Of a stretch of DNA of 6,463 nucleotides, positions 1 through 5,736 are shown in pieces. Numbering within the stretch: the first letter of the stretch is position 1; every line of letters begins with the position of its first letter. The translations under genes were made by a program, and so were the position numbers. A model generated the notes under the pieces. That model was not told the origin of the DNA and did no database searches. It was given only the letters and a program-made list of their open reading frames with translations. This stretch comes from Promethearchaeota archaeon (GTDB taxonomy: Archaea; Asgardarchaeota; Lokiarchaeia; Sigynarchaeales; MK-D1). The stretch covers positions 1 to 6,463 of the forward strand of contig JAEOUK010000735.1 of the NCBI GenBank assembly GCA_016839385.1. Direction: 5' to 3'.

Positions 1-241
1 GAAAGTGGAAGATTTAAGTTCGAAGGACAAATTATTGTGTGACCTTGGGTATACATTAACATTATTTCCTGCAAGCAAAGAAGTAGGAGTAATATTAGAT
101 CAATTGAAGGGACTTGGAACTACTGATAGAGAAATTCTTGATGCAACACTTGTAATCAGCTACTTTAATTTTGTCAATCGGATAGTTCTCGGATTAGAAA
201 TAGAAGTAGAACAAGATACTGGAGGATATAAATACGACTAG
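1..241 (+). CDS. Peroxidase-related (AhpD/CMD-like) protein, C-terminal fragment
   Basis: This is the C-terminal end of a protein of the uncharacterised peroxidase-related branch of the AhpD/carboxymuconolactone decarboxylase superfamily, all-helical proteins that often use a CxxC pair to reduce peroxides. About 78 residues are visible. The family-like segments are a helix near the start (LCDLGYTLTLFP), then LGTTDREILDAT, then the very characteristic ISYFNFVNRIVLGLEIEVE before a short tail. The reading frame is open to the left edge, so the GTG at 5 is an internal Val codon and not a start; family members are usually around 180-190 residues, so roughly 100 are missing. The catalytic CxxC region would lie upstream and cannot be checked. 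It ends with TAG at 239-241 and faces the minus-strand gene at 291-1838 tail-to-tail. Family assignment is fairly sure; substrate and activity are unknown. Confidence 0.8.
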   Translation, partial: KVEDLSSKDKLLCDLGYTLTLFPASKEVGVILDQLKGLGTTDREILDATLVISYFNFVNRIVLGLEIEVEQDTGGYKYD

Positions 242-256
242 AATTATTTCGATAAT

Positions 257-276
257 AAAAAAAAGAAATAAAAAAT
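257..276 (-). terminator. T-rich archaeal-type terminator for the ectodomain gene
   Basis: Read on the minus strand, this stretch gives T6, then ATTTC, then T8, about 15-35 nt past the TAA (291-293) of the ectodomain protein gene. Archaeal RNA polymerase terminates at such U-tracts without needing a hairpin. No strong stem precedes it apart from a 5-bp stem in the last codons (295-308). Confidence 0.5.
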
Positions 277-282
277 AACTGA

Positions 283-288
283 TTTTTT
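283..288 (+). terminator. Possible T6 terminator of the peroxidase-related gene
   Basis: A single T6 run lies 42 nt after the TAG of the plus-strand gene, in the gap between two convergent genes. It is short for an archaeal terminator, so the call is weak. Confidence 0.25.
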
Positions 289-290
289 GT

Positions 291-1838
291 TTATGCTCGT
301 TTTCGAGCAAATAGAGCAATTAATAGAACACCTGCAACTGCGAATACTCCACCAGCAATTGGTAGATATAATTCTAAATCATCCAAGGCTGCAGCTAAGT
401 CATATCCCCAAATTGGCAATGCTATTTGTTCCTCTTGCAAATTCAATGCAAAGAGAGTCTCATCTCGCCAGGTTTCAAGGTAATCAGTAATGTGATTCAT
501 CTGCTCGTCGACTAATCCATGTTCAGCCTTCAATGCTAGATATTCTGGACCATAGTAATCATCTACAGCAGCATACCATTGCTTAATACCTTCTTCACTC
601 TTGAGTTGATCCCATAAAGCAAGACCATCATCGGAACTTAGAACGTAGACATAGGGGAAATTTAATTCGAATACTAACGGAGATCCAAGCATAGAGAAGA
701 GAGGATCATCCAATAGATAGCCAATTCTCATCCATTGCCCTATGAATAGTCGCAAATACAAATCAGCTGGAGTCGTGTACGTTAATCCATATTCTCCAGC
801 AACCGCAGCAAGAACCAATGGTTCTACTGTACCTATACATGTAATAATATCGTCATAGGTTGTTGGAAGGAGGTTGAATTCAGTTTCTAAAGTAGGATCT
901 TCTGCGTACCATCGAAGGAAATCCCCACCAACTAATGAGTTCCATACTCCCTTAACTTGAGTTAAATTCTCGAAGGTGCTATCAACTTCAAAATTGGTTG
1001 CAGCTGGATCTAGGGATCCCAATCCTCCTGGAACTAGAGCCATTTGAGCCCATTGGGCTAAAATGTAGTCACCTACAGTAGTCGCGGTTGCATCAGGCAT
1101 AATTTCATTCCAACCAAGGCCACCTGAAGTTAATGCTCCGACCGCGGGGAATAATATCATAGTTATATAGCCTGCAACTGCGTCTAACATTGCTTGAACT
1201 GGAAGACCGTATGCTGCGAGCATGGCTGCCATTGTGGGAGGATCTGCTAAAGCTGCTTGATAGGTTCCAAGAAATACTAAGATTCCTGGTGTTCCATCAC
1301 CTAATGGATCTTGCTCTAAAATACCTACAAATGGAGCACCAGCACCATTACAGAGTGCGCCAACCATTGGTAAAGTGTATCCAATTGGGCTTCCTGCATT
1401 CATTGATTCAGAGATACCAGGAATAGGTGTACCATATAGGGTTAAGATATTGTCATTGAACAGACCGAGTAAAGCTGCGTTAAGATCAGCATAGGGTCCA
1501 GGTGGTGATGGATGCAATGCGTTTGCTGTTGCGAAAATCGCTCCAGCAGCTGTGCTTCCATTAATAAACGCCGCAAGATTAGCGGGATCCCCACCAAAAG
1601 CATATTGCATTTGAGTATGTACCCCATCCAGGAAGAGAGGATATGCCATGTCCTTGATTGCCGGTTCAAGTGCAGGGATTGCTTGATCCTCAATATCTTG
1701 AAGCGTTGAACCTACCATAGGTTCTATGAGGAAAGTATTTGCTGCTGCACGCCCCCCTACTCCTGCAGTTATAATAATAGCGCCGAGAAACAGGACGATA
1801 GAGCCCATAATCACGCCGCCGATTCCTTTTTTAGCCAT
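291..1838 (-). CDS. Two-helix membrane-anchored ectodomain protein, unknown family
   Basis: I do not recognise this 515-residue protein. It starts MAKKGIGGVIMGS, with a short positive tail, then a membrane helix (about residues 7-28), a large presumably extracellular domain (about 30-488), a second helix (about 491-510) and a cytosolic ARKRA end, so both termini are predicted to be inside. The outer domain is rich in Ala, Gly, Leu and Pro, with two cysteines (C163, C334) and two N-glycosylation sequons (N93, N291). Residues 252-310 and 355-423 look like a degenerate duplication: TTVGDYILAQW matches TPADLYLRLFIGQW, and FEVDS...WNSL...FLRWYA matches FELNF...WDQL...IKQWYAA. An in-frame ATG at 1925 would add 29 residues, but the ATG at 1838 has a GAGGT 9 nt upstream and gives the sensible N-terminus, so I prefer it. 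Topology resembles CD36/LIMP-2 proteins, but I see no sequence proof of that. It is GC-richer than its neighbours and appears monocistronic. Confidence 0.75.
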   Translation of the reverse strand: MAKKGIGGVIMGSIVLFLGAIIITAGVGGRAAANTFLIEPMVGSTLQDIEDQAIPALEPAIKDMAYPLFLDGVHTQMQYAFGGDPANLAAFINGSTAAGAIFATANALHPSPPGPYADLNAALLGLFNDNILTLYGTPIPGISESMNAGSPIGYTLPMVGALCNGAGAPFVGILEQDPLGDGTPGILVFLGTYQAALADPPTMAAMLAAYGLPVQAMLDAVAGYITMILFPAVGALTSGGLGWNEIMPDATATTVGDYILAQWAQMALVPGGLGSLDPAATNFEVDSTFENLTQVKGVWNSLVGGDFLRWYAEDPTLETEFNLLPTTYDDIITCIGTVEPLVLAAVAGEYGLTYTTPADLYLRLFIGQWMRIGYLLDDPLFSMLGSPLVFELNFPYVYVLSSDDGLALWDQLKSEEGIKQWYAAVDDYYGPEYLALKAEHGLVDEQMNHITDYLETWRDETLFALNLQEEQIALPIWGYDLAAALDDLELYLPIAGGVFAVAGVLLIALFARKRA

Positions 1839-1847
1839 ATAATTTTT

Positions 1848-1852
1848 ACCTC
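1848..1852 (-). promoter_or_regulatory. Shine-Dalgarno site fixing the ectodomain start
   Basis: Minus-strand GAGGT lies 9 nt before the ATG at 1838. This supports the shorter protein over the ATG at 1925, whose upstream bases contain no comparable purine-rich site at normal spacing. Confidence 0.6.
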
Positions 1853-1897
1853 GATATAATTGTAAAAAATTTATACCGTTGATTATGTTGTTGTTTA

Positions 1898-1918
1898 GCT
1901 TAAAAAGTGTTTTTGTTT
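1898..1918 (-). promoter_or_regulatory. Candidate BRE/TATA promoter of the ectodomain gene
   Basis: On the minus strand an A-rich BRE-like stretch (AAAAACA) is followed by CTTTTTAAGC. A start about 25 nt downstream would leave a leader of roughly 35 nt including the GAGGT site. A second AT-rich box (GGTATAAATT, about 1868-1878) lies too close to the SD to fit as well. Both are weak matches in AT-rich DNA. Confidence 0.25.
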
Positions 1919-1992
1919 CTATCATATATTAGCTGGGGAAATTTACTCAAAAAACAGTGATTAGGAATTAACTTTGAAGCATTATTTCAATG

Positions 1993-2003
1993 AAAAAAGA
2001 AAA
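1993..2003 (-). terminator. T-rich terminator after the methyltransferase/gelsolin-like pair
   Basis: The minus strand reads TTTCTTTTTTC about 45 nt past the TGA of the gene at 2046-2942, followed by a gap with no gene up to the next promoter. This fits a hairpin-independent archaeal terminator. Confidence 0.35.
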
Positions 2004-2045
2004 TCGAGATCAAAAATGATAGAAAACTATTCTAGATCGAAGTTA

Positions 2046-2942
2046 TCATTCTTTAGACAGGGATTTTTCTAGATCTTCTTTGTTCTTTTGTTTTTCAAGT
2101 TCCGTAAATTGCGTCATAACGTCTATAATTGAAAATTTCTCCATTTCGACGACTTTTGCTTTACGTTTCTTCTTCCATTCCGCCCATGTGATTGGTATGG
2201 TAGTCTTGCGAATAGCATTCACTGAGATTATCATGGGTACAACAATAATTGACAGTGCTACAAAATTAATAAAGAAAAATGCTACAACGGCACCAATCGA
2301 AATGTAATAGTATCCAATTGGCGCTCCAGGCTTAAAATCAAATAAATAAACACCTAATCGGAAATATAATAATGTTCCCGTTAAAACGAGAATTCCCACT
2401 GAAGCTGTAATAATTAAGAAGATTTTTTGTGTCAATCCTGCAAACACTAATGAAATACCAAATAAACTCGCCATTACGATTAGAATTATATAATTTTGAA
2501 TAGTCCAATTTGCAAATTTTAATTGATTTATCATAAGAACTGAGGTTTCCGGCACTTTCTCCCATCCAATGATTCTGAAGATCATGATATAGGTAAATGC
2601 TAGACCAACGAACAATCCAAGTAACATATAATAAAATGCCACATATTGCGGTTCCCTATCAATTTGTTCGATTTCTTCAAAACTTGTGTTAACATATTGA
2701 TTGATATATTCTCTAACAACTCGAGGAGTCTTTTCATCTACATATTCAATAGTGTATTGTGGAAACTTATGCTTAATAGGTTCTAATGCCTGTTCTGCAA
2801 GCTTTTTATTTGCTGTAGTTACTCGCACACCATCGTAAATATAGATTTTATTTTTATCCTCGTATAAACACAAAGCAATATCATGTGGATAGACCACATC
2901 GCTTTCTAGCCATTTATCAGTTTCAAATACATAGAGTTTCAT
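2046..2942 (-). CDS. Gelsolin-like domain protein with four membrane helices
   Basis: This 298-residue protein has a soluble N-terminal domain (residues 1-84), four predicted membrane helices (about 100-122, 149-169, 173-194 and 211-241) and a charged, Lys/Glu-rich, probably coiled-coil tail (about 242-298) containing AEWKKKRKAK. The N-terminal domain reads like one gelsolin repeat. A strand KLYVFETDKW is followed by PHDIALCLYEDK and IYIYDGVRVTTANKKLAEQA (paired strands, the G turn, then the long helix), the strand YTIEYVD, and a last helix TPRVVREYI. This parallels the order in gelsolin domain 1, with D21 at the position of the Asp in its GDAYV segment. Gelsolin-fold proteins bind actin in eukaryotes and Asgard archaea; actin binding here is inference only. 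The domain should face the cytosol. The ATG overlaps the TGA of the upstream methyltransferase (ATGA) and has AAGGA about 7 nt before it, so translation is probably coupled. Another alpha/beta fold of similar order remains possible. Confidence 0.65.
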   Translation of the reverse strand: MKLYVFETDKWLESDVVYPHDIALCLYEDKNKIYIYDGVRVTTANKKLAEQALEPIKHKFPQYTIEYVDEKTPRVVREYINQYVNTSFEEIEQIDREPQYVAFYYMLLGLFVGLAFTYIMIFRIIGWEKVPETSVLMINQLKFANWTIQNYIILIVMASLFGISLVFAGLTQKIFLIITASVGILVLTGTLLYFRLGVYLFDFKPGAPIGYYYISIGAVVAFFFINFVALSIIVVPMIISVNAIRKTTIPITWAEWKKKRKAKVVEMEKFSIIDVMTQFTELEKQKNKEDLEKSLSKE

Positions 2943-3712
2943 TTTTCGTTCCTTGAGATCTTTTTTGCAGTTATGAAGAAATCTTCGACCTTAGCGAGAT
3001 CATGGAATTGGGAATATTTATCTGATTGCACAATGATTTTTTGAAATTCTTCCAAGAGTTCTCTAAAATAAATCGGGAGAATTTGCTTAAAGTAATTTCC
3101 TAGTGACTCAATAATCTGTTGTTTATCTTGAGATTTTTCTAAATTAGAAATTGCAAATGATCCATCCTCTTTTAGGGTCCTAAATGCTTCTGCAATAGCT
3201 AAGTCCTTTTGAACTATGTTTTGCAATACGGTAAAAGCAGTAATTGTAAGGAATTGAGAATCTCTGAACGGTAGATGAGATCCATCGCATGCAACGAGAC
3301 CATATATATTGGGTTTTTTTATTACTTGTTGGAGCATTTCAAATGAAATATCACAAATTATGGTGGAAGGAATTACCAACCTTGTAGGTTCCTCTTTATT
3401 GTTTGATCGTATAAGATGCAGTGTGAATTGTAAAAGTAGATTTATCTCCGGATCATCTGATTCATACGATTTTAGTAATTCTGAGAATTCCTGTAGAAAT
3501 ACAGAAAACAATCCCGTACCTCCCCCTAAATCTAATAGTGGACCTCTTATACTAATTGATTGTTGTTTTTCGGGAATAATAATCTTCTGAAGTGTTATTC
3601 CATACTTCAAATATTGGATATATTTATATCGCGAGTCATAGTGCACAGCACTTCTATTATATGAATCTCGCATCTGTTCCGCTTTTTGAATGTGCAGAAG
3701 GAAATTTTTCAT
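2939..3712 (-). CDS. Class I SAM-dependent methyltransferase (UbiE-like fold)
   Basis: This 257-residue protein is predicted to be a soluble methyltransferase of the Rossmann-like class I type. An N-terminal YNRSAVHYDSRY (residues 18-29) is typical of the UbiE/methyltransf_11 group. Motif I is LLDLGGGTGLF (59-69), the strand-2 acidic element is CDISFEML (120-127), ACDGSHLPFRD (141-151) is the motif before strand 4, and FRTLKEDGSFAISN (177-190) is strand 5. The gap between motif I and the acidic CDIS is about 50 residues, where 15-20 is usual, so there is an insertion of roughly 30 residues (about 80-113). The substrate is not predictable. The chosen ATG has GGAG 10 nt upstream; Met14 is a poorer alternative. 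It is first in a pair: its TGA overlaps the ATG of the gelsolin-like membrane protein by 4 nt, suggesting related jobs, perhaps methylating the partner or a lipid. Confidence 0.85.
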   Translation of the reverse strand: MKNFLLHIQKAEQMRDSYNRSAVHYDSRYKYIQYLKYGITLQKIIIPEKQQSISIRGPLLDLGGGTGLFSVFLQEFSELLKSYESDDPEINLLLQFTLHLIRSNNKEEPTRLVIPSTIICDISFEMLQQVIKKPNIYGLVACDGSHLPFRDSQFLTITAFTVLQNIVQKDLAIAEAFRTLKEDGSFAISNLEKSQDKQQIIESLGNYFKQILPIYFRELLEEFQKIIVQSDKYSQFHDLAKVEDFFITAKKISRNEK

Positions 3713-3750
3713 GAGAAATTTACTCCGTTAGATCAACTGGTATTGGGCAA

Positions 3751-3763
3751 AATTTTAATTAAG
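3751..3763 (-). promoter_or_regulatory. Candidate TATA box for the methyltransferase unit
   Basis: Minus-strand CTTAATTAAAATT sits so that a start about 25 nt downstream would fall near 3732, leaving a leader of about 20 nt that carries the GGAG site (3723-3726). It is one half of the 101-nt divergent intergenic region. The match to a TATA box is loose. Confidence 0.3.
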
Positions 3764-3782
3764 AGGTACAAATATCAATCTA

Positions 3783-3795
3783 TACAATTATAAGC
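3783..3795 (+). promoter_or_regulatory. Candidate TATA box for a leaderless Sm-like transcript
   Basis: The plus strand reads TACAATTATAAGC, centred about 25 nt before the ATG at 3814, the standard archaeal TATA-to-start distance. The bases just before the ATG (TCGGTTTCTTAAA) contain no Shine-Dalgarno sequence. Together these suggest transcription starts at or next to the start codon. Confidence 0.45.
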
Positions 3796-3813
3796 AATTT
3801 TCGGTTTCTTAAA

Positions 3814-4050
3814 ATGTCCATAGATCCTAAAAATCCATTGAAAATCTTACATGATGCAGTAAATTCCACTATTCTAATTCGCTTAAAAGATGGTATAGAA
3901 TATTCAGGTCGCCTAAAAATCTGTGATAATTATATGAATATGATTATCGAAGATGCAAAAGAGATGATAGACTCGCAAATCACGGCAAAATTCGGCGAAA
4001 TTTTCATACGAGGAAATAATATACTGTTCATAAAACCACAAGCTATGTAA
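3814..4050 (+). CDS. Sm-like archaeal protein (SmAP/LSm)
   Basis: This 78-residue protein is a full-length single Sm fold. Proteins of this family form six- or seven-membered rings that bind U-rich RNA and act in archaeal RNA metabolism. After a short N-terminal helix (PLKILHDAVNSTI), the Sm1 motif covers about residues 18-50 (ILIRLKDGIEYSGRLKICDNYMN, with the conserved D, G, G, D and N positions visible). Sm2 follows at about 62-74 (EIFIRGNNILFIKP, carrying the RGNNI signature for RNA binding). Length and motif spacing are typical for archaeal homologues. The ATG at 3814 gives the normal N-terminus and has no SD, fitting a leaderless message. The gene is divergent from the methyltransferase unit, and a cyclotransferase-like gene follows after 26 nt, probably co-transcribed. 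Confidence 0.93.
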   Translation: MSIDPKNPLKILHDAVNSTILIRLKDGIEYSGRLKICDNYMNMIIEDAKEMIDSQITAKFGEIFIRGNNILFIKPQAM

Positions 4051-4076
4051 TTTTCTTTCAACCCACCTCAACAATA

Positions 4077-4523
4077 ATGGTATGGAAAATTATGAAAATT
4101 TTTGGTTATGGTACTTTTATTACCAGTGGAATCTATAAATCGTATAATAATGTGCGTACGGCATATCTTCTAGGTTATATTCGCATCCATAAGCCAACAG
4201 ATCCATTCCCTTTTATTCTCTCTAATGAGTTCAATCCAAATACCAAAGGATTTTGGGGATTGGTGTTCGATGTTGATCAAATAGGACTAGAGCAGCTGGA
4301 TTATTATGAGGGATCTTTATATTCTCGTATTAATGCCACAGTTCAATATTCGGATAAAATAAAAGAGAATGTTATGGTATATTATCCAACTGACCAAACA
4401 ATTTCGGATTATCATTTATTAGATTATGTAAAAGAAGAAGATACTTGGAGAATTTTTATTATTGAGCGACATCCTCAAATTCTAAAAGAGTTTCCAGAAT
4501 TAGGAAATACTACTGCTCCTTAG
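4077..4523 (+). CDS. Gamma-glutamylcyclotransferase-like (GGCT/AIG2) protein
   Basis: This is a small protein of the GGCT/AIG2-like fold, a family that includes enzymes forming 5-oxoproline or similar lactams from gamma-glutamyl amines. Visible signatures are the N-terminal strand and loop KIFGYGTF (residues 7-14, the YGT substrate-binding turn), YLLGYIRIHK (30-39), GLVFDVD (61-67), and LDYYEGSLYSR (74-84), where E78 is the expected catalytic glutamate. The strand VMVYYP follows at 99-104. The length of about 148 residues is normal. The start is uncertain: ATG at 4077 gives MVWKIM, while ATG at 4092 (MKIFGYG) gives the more typical N-terminus; neither has a clear SD. It follows the Sm-like gene by 26 nt. 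Its last 14 nt overlap the 3' end of the opposite-strand MFS gene. The exact substrate is unknown. Confidence 0.82.
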   Translation: MVWKIMKIFGYGTFITSGIYKSYNNVRTAYLLGYIRIHKPTDPFPFILSNEFNPNTKGFWGLVFDVDQIGLEQLDYYEGSLYSRINATVQYSDKIKENVMVYYPTDQTISDYHLLDYVKEEDTWRIFIIERHPQILKEFPELGNTTAP

Positions 4524-5724
4524 AGTTTTGTTTCCGAATCAATCCATATTCAAAATACATAAGCAACGCAAATATCAATAGTGTAAAACCTCCGAGAACA
4601 TAAAAAGGAATTTTCAAAGTTGAGACTTTAGCAATAGCTCCGGCAGCAAACGGGGTTATAATACTTCCAAATCCGACCATACTCTCAAATAAACCTGCTT
4701 TAGCCCCTTTGGACTCATTTTCCTCTTGTAACATAAGATCAAGCGTTGATGAGTAGACAATTCCTGCTCCAATTCCTTCCAAAACCATGATGAAAGAAAT
4801 CACGATCTCATGAGTGAATAAAGGTATACATGCGACACCAATTCCCATACCTAGAAATGTGAATAAATTGAGCTTAATGGAGCTCTTAATCCGAGGATAA
4901 AAGTAATTAACAATAAAATAAAGAGTTCTTCCCAACCCAAAACAAAATAATACCCAACCTGTAACGGTACTTGACCAAGACAATCCAATATCGTCCAATG
5001 CATAATCAGTGAAGTAAGTGTACAATGCTTTGGAAATTCCTGCATATAAAAATACCGTAATGATTATCTCAAGTAAAAATATTTTATGATTGGATACTTG
5101 ATTTGAATTTTCTGTTAAACCAACTATTTCCTGATCCGTGGATTTTTTTCTAGGGACAGTTTTTGGGAGAATAAACAAAATTAAGATGAATTCTAGGCAG
5201 TACCCAATTATAACGGTAATATAGGCACCATTTTGGTAATAATCTCTAAAAATTCCAGCAAGCAAAGGGCCAATCATATAACCAAAGGACCAAGCTATAC
5301 AAAAAGATAATATTCCGCGTTTATGTGCTTGTTCTGGTGTCGTCGATGAATATTCAAGTGAAATTTCAGAAGTAAATGCTTCAATCGCAGGCCAAAAAAA
5401 CCCATATACGATTCCAAGAAATATTTGACCGATTATTAACAGAAAGGGAGTATGAAAAAATGCAAAGAAGAACACGGATATTATTATTTGTCCGGAAGAT
5501 GCAATAATAAGACTTATTTTACGAGGGAATTTATCTCCCAATCTACCTAATATCGCGGGTGTGATTAAATAAGTCAATCCATACGCAGCTCCTATCATTC
5601 CAATCAATAGGGGATCATCCGTTAAAGTAACTCCATAGGAAACTGATGTTACTAATAATAACGAATTTCCAAAATCACCAAGAAATGATAAAATAAACAA
5701 AGTAACTTGATTTTTTTTCATCAC
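4510..5724 (-). CDS. MFS transporter, probable drug/small-molecule exporter
   Basis: This 404-residue protein of the major facilitator superfamily has about 12 membrane helices in two halves, joined by a polar central loop (about 188-213). The motif A loop between helices 2 and 3 is GRLGDKFPRK (60-69), with G60, D64 and R68 in place. A motif-C-like FGYMIGPLLAG (147-157) in helix 5 is typical of antiporter-type exporters. A half-matching GLGRTLYF (263-270) and LEGIGAGIVYSS (315-326) are in the second half. Substrate cannot be told from sequence. The start is either GTG at 5724 or ATG at 5721; GAGG (5733-5736) lies 8 nt before the GTG and 11 nt before the ATG, so GTG is slightly favoured. It follows RIO2 by 10 nt, forming an operon. 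It has no obvious T-tract terminator before running antisense into the cyclotransferase gene. Confidence 0.9.
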   Translation of the reverse strand: MMKKNQVTLFILSFLGDFGNSLLLVTSVSYGVTLTDDPLLIGMIGAAYGLTYLITPAILGRLGDKFPRKISLIIASSGQIIISVFFFAFFHTPFLLIIGQIFLGIVYGFFWPAIEAFTSEISLEYSSTTPEQAHKRGILSFCIAWSFGYMIGPLLAGIFRDYYQNGAYITVIIGYCLEFILILFILPKTVPRKKSTDQEIVGLTENSNQVSNHKIFLLEIIITVFLYAGISKALYTYFTDYALDDIGLSWSSTVTGWVLFCFGLGRTLYFIVNYFYPRIKSSIKLNLFTFLGMGIGVACIPLFTHEIVISFIMVLEGIGAGIVYSSTLDLMLQEENESKGAKAGLFESMVGFGSIITPFAAGAIAKVSTLKIPFYVLGGFTLLIFALLMYFEYGLIRKQNSKEQ

Positions 5725-5732
5725 GTAGAGTT

Positions 5733-5736
5733 CCTC
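5733..5736 (-). promoter_or_regulatory. Shine-Dalgarno of the MFS gene embedded in the RIO2 stop
   Basis: The minus strand reads TGAGGAAC: the GAGG begins inside the TGA stop codon of RIO2 and lies 8 nt before the GTG at 5724. Such placement suits re-initiation by ribosomes finishing RIO2. Confidence 0.55.

Noticed and set aside
5..241. Complete small gene starting at GTG 5
   Set aside because: The frame is open to the left edge and the sequence matches only the C-terminal end of a longer family, so it is a window-cut fragment.
295..308. Perfect 5-bp stem with a 4-nt loop (GCTCG/CGAGC) at the end of the ectodomain gene
   Set aside because: It lies inside the last codons and before the stop, and the T-tracts start some 19 nt further on, so it is not a bacterial-type hairpin terminator.
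1190..1693. Open frames on both strands inside the ectodomain gene
   Set aside because: They are shadows of a long gene with signal-anchor topology and a supported start; their sequences show no domain.
1839..1925. N-terminal extension of the ectodomain protein from the ATG at 1925
   Set aside because: The ATG at 1838 has a well-spaced GAGGT and gives a normal MAKK plus membrane-helix N-terminus; the extension is Asn/Lys-rich and likely untranslated leader and promoter.
1926..2045. Possible small RNA in the gap between the gelsolin-like and ectodomain genes
   Set aside because: No C/D box pair, stable stem or tRNA-like pattern was found by eye; the gap reads as AT-rich terminator and upstream DNA.
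3309..3590. Open frame of 93 codons on the plus strand inside the methyltransferase gene
   Set aside because: It is antisense to a clear methyltransferase, with a Ser/Cys/Asn-rich composition and no recognisable motif.
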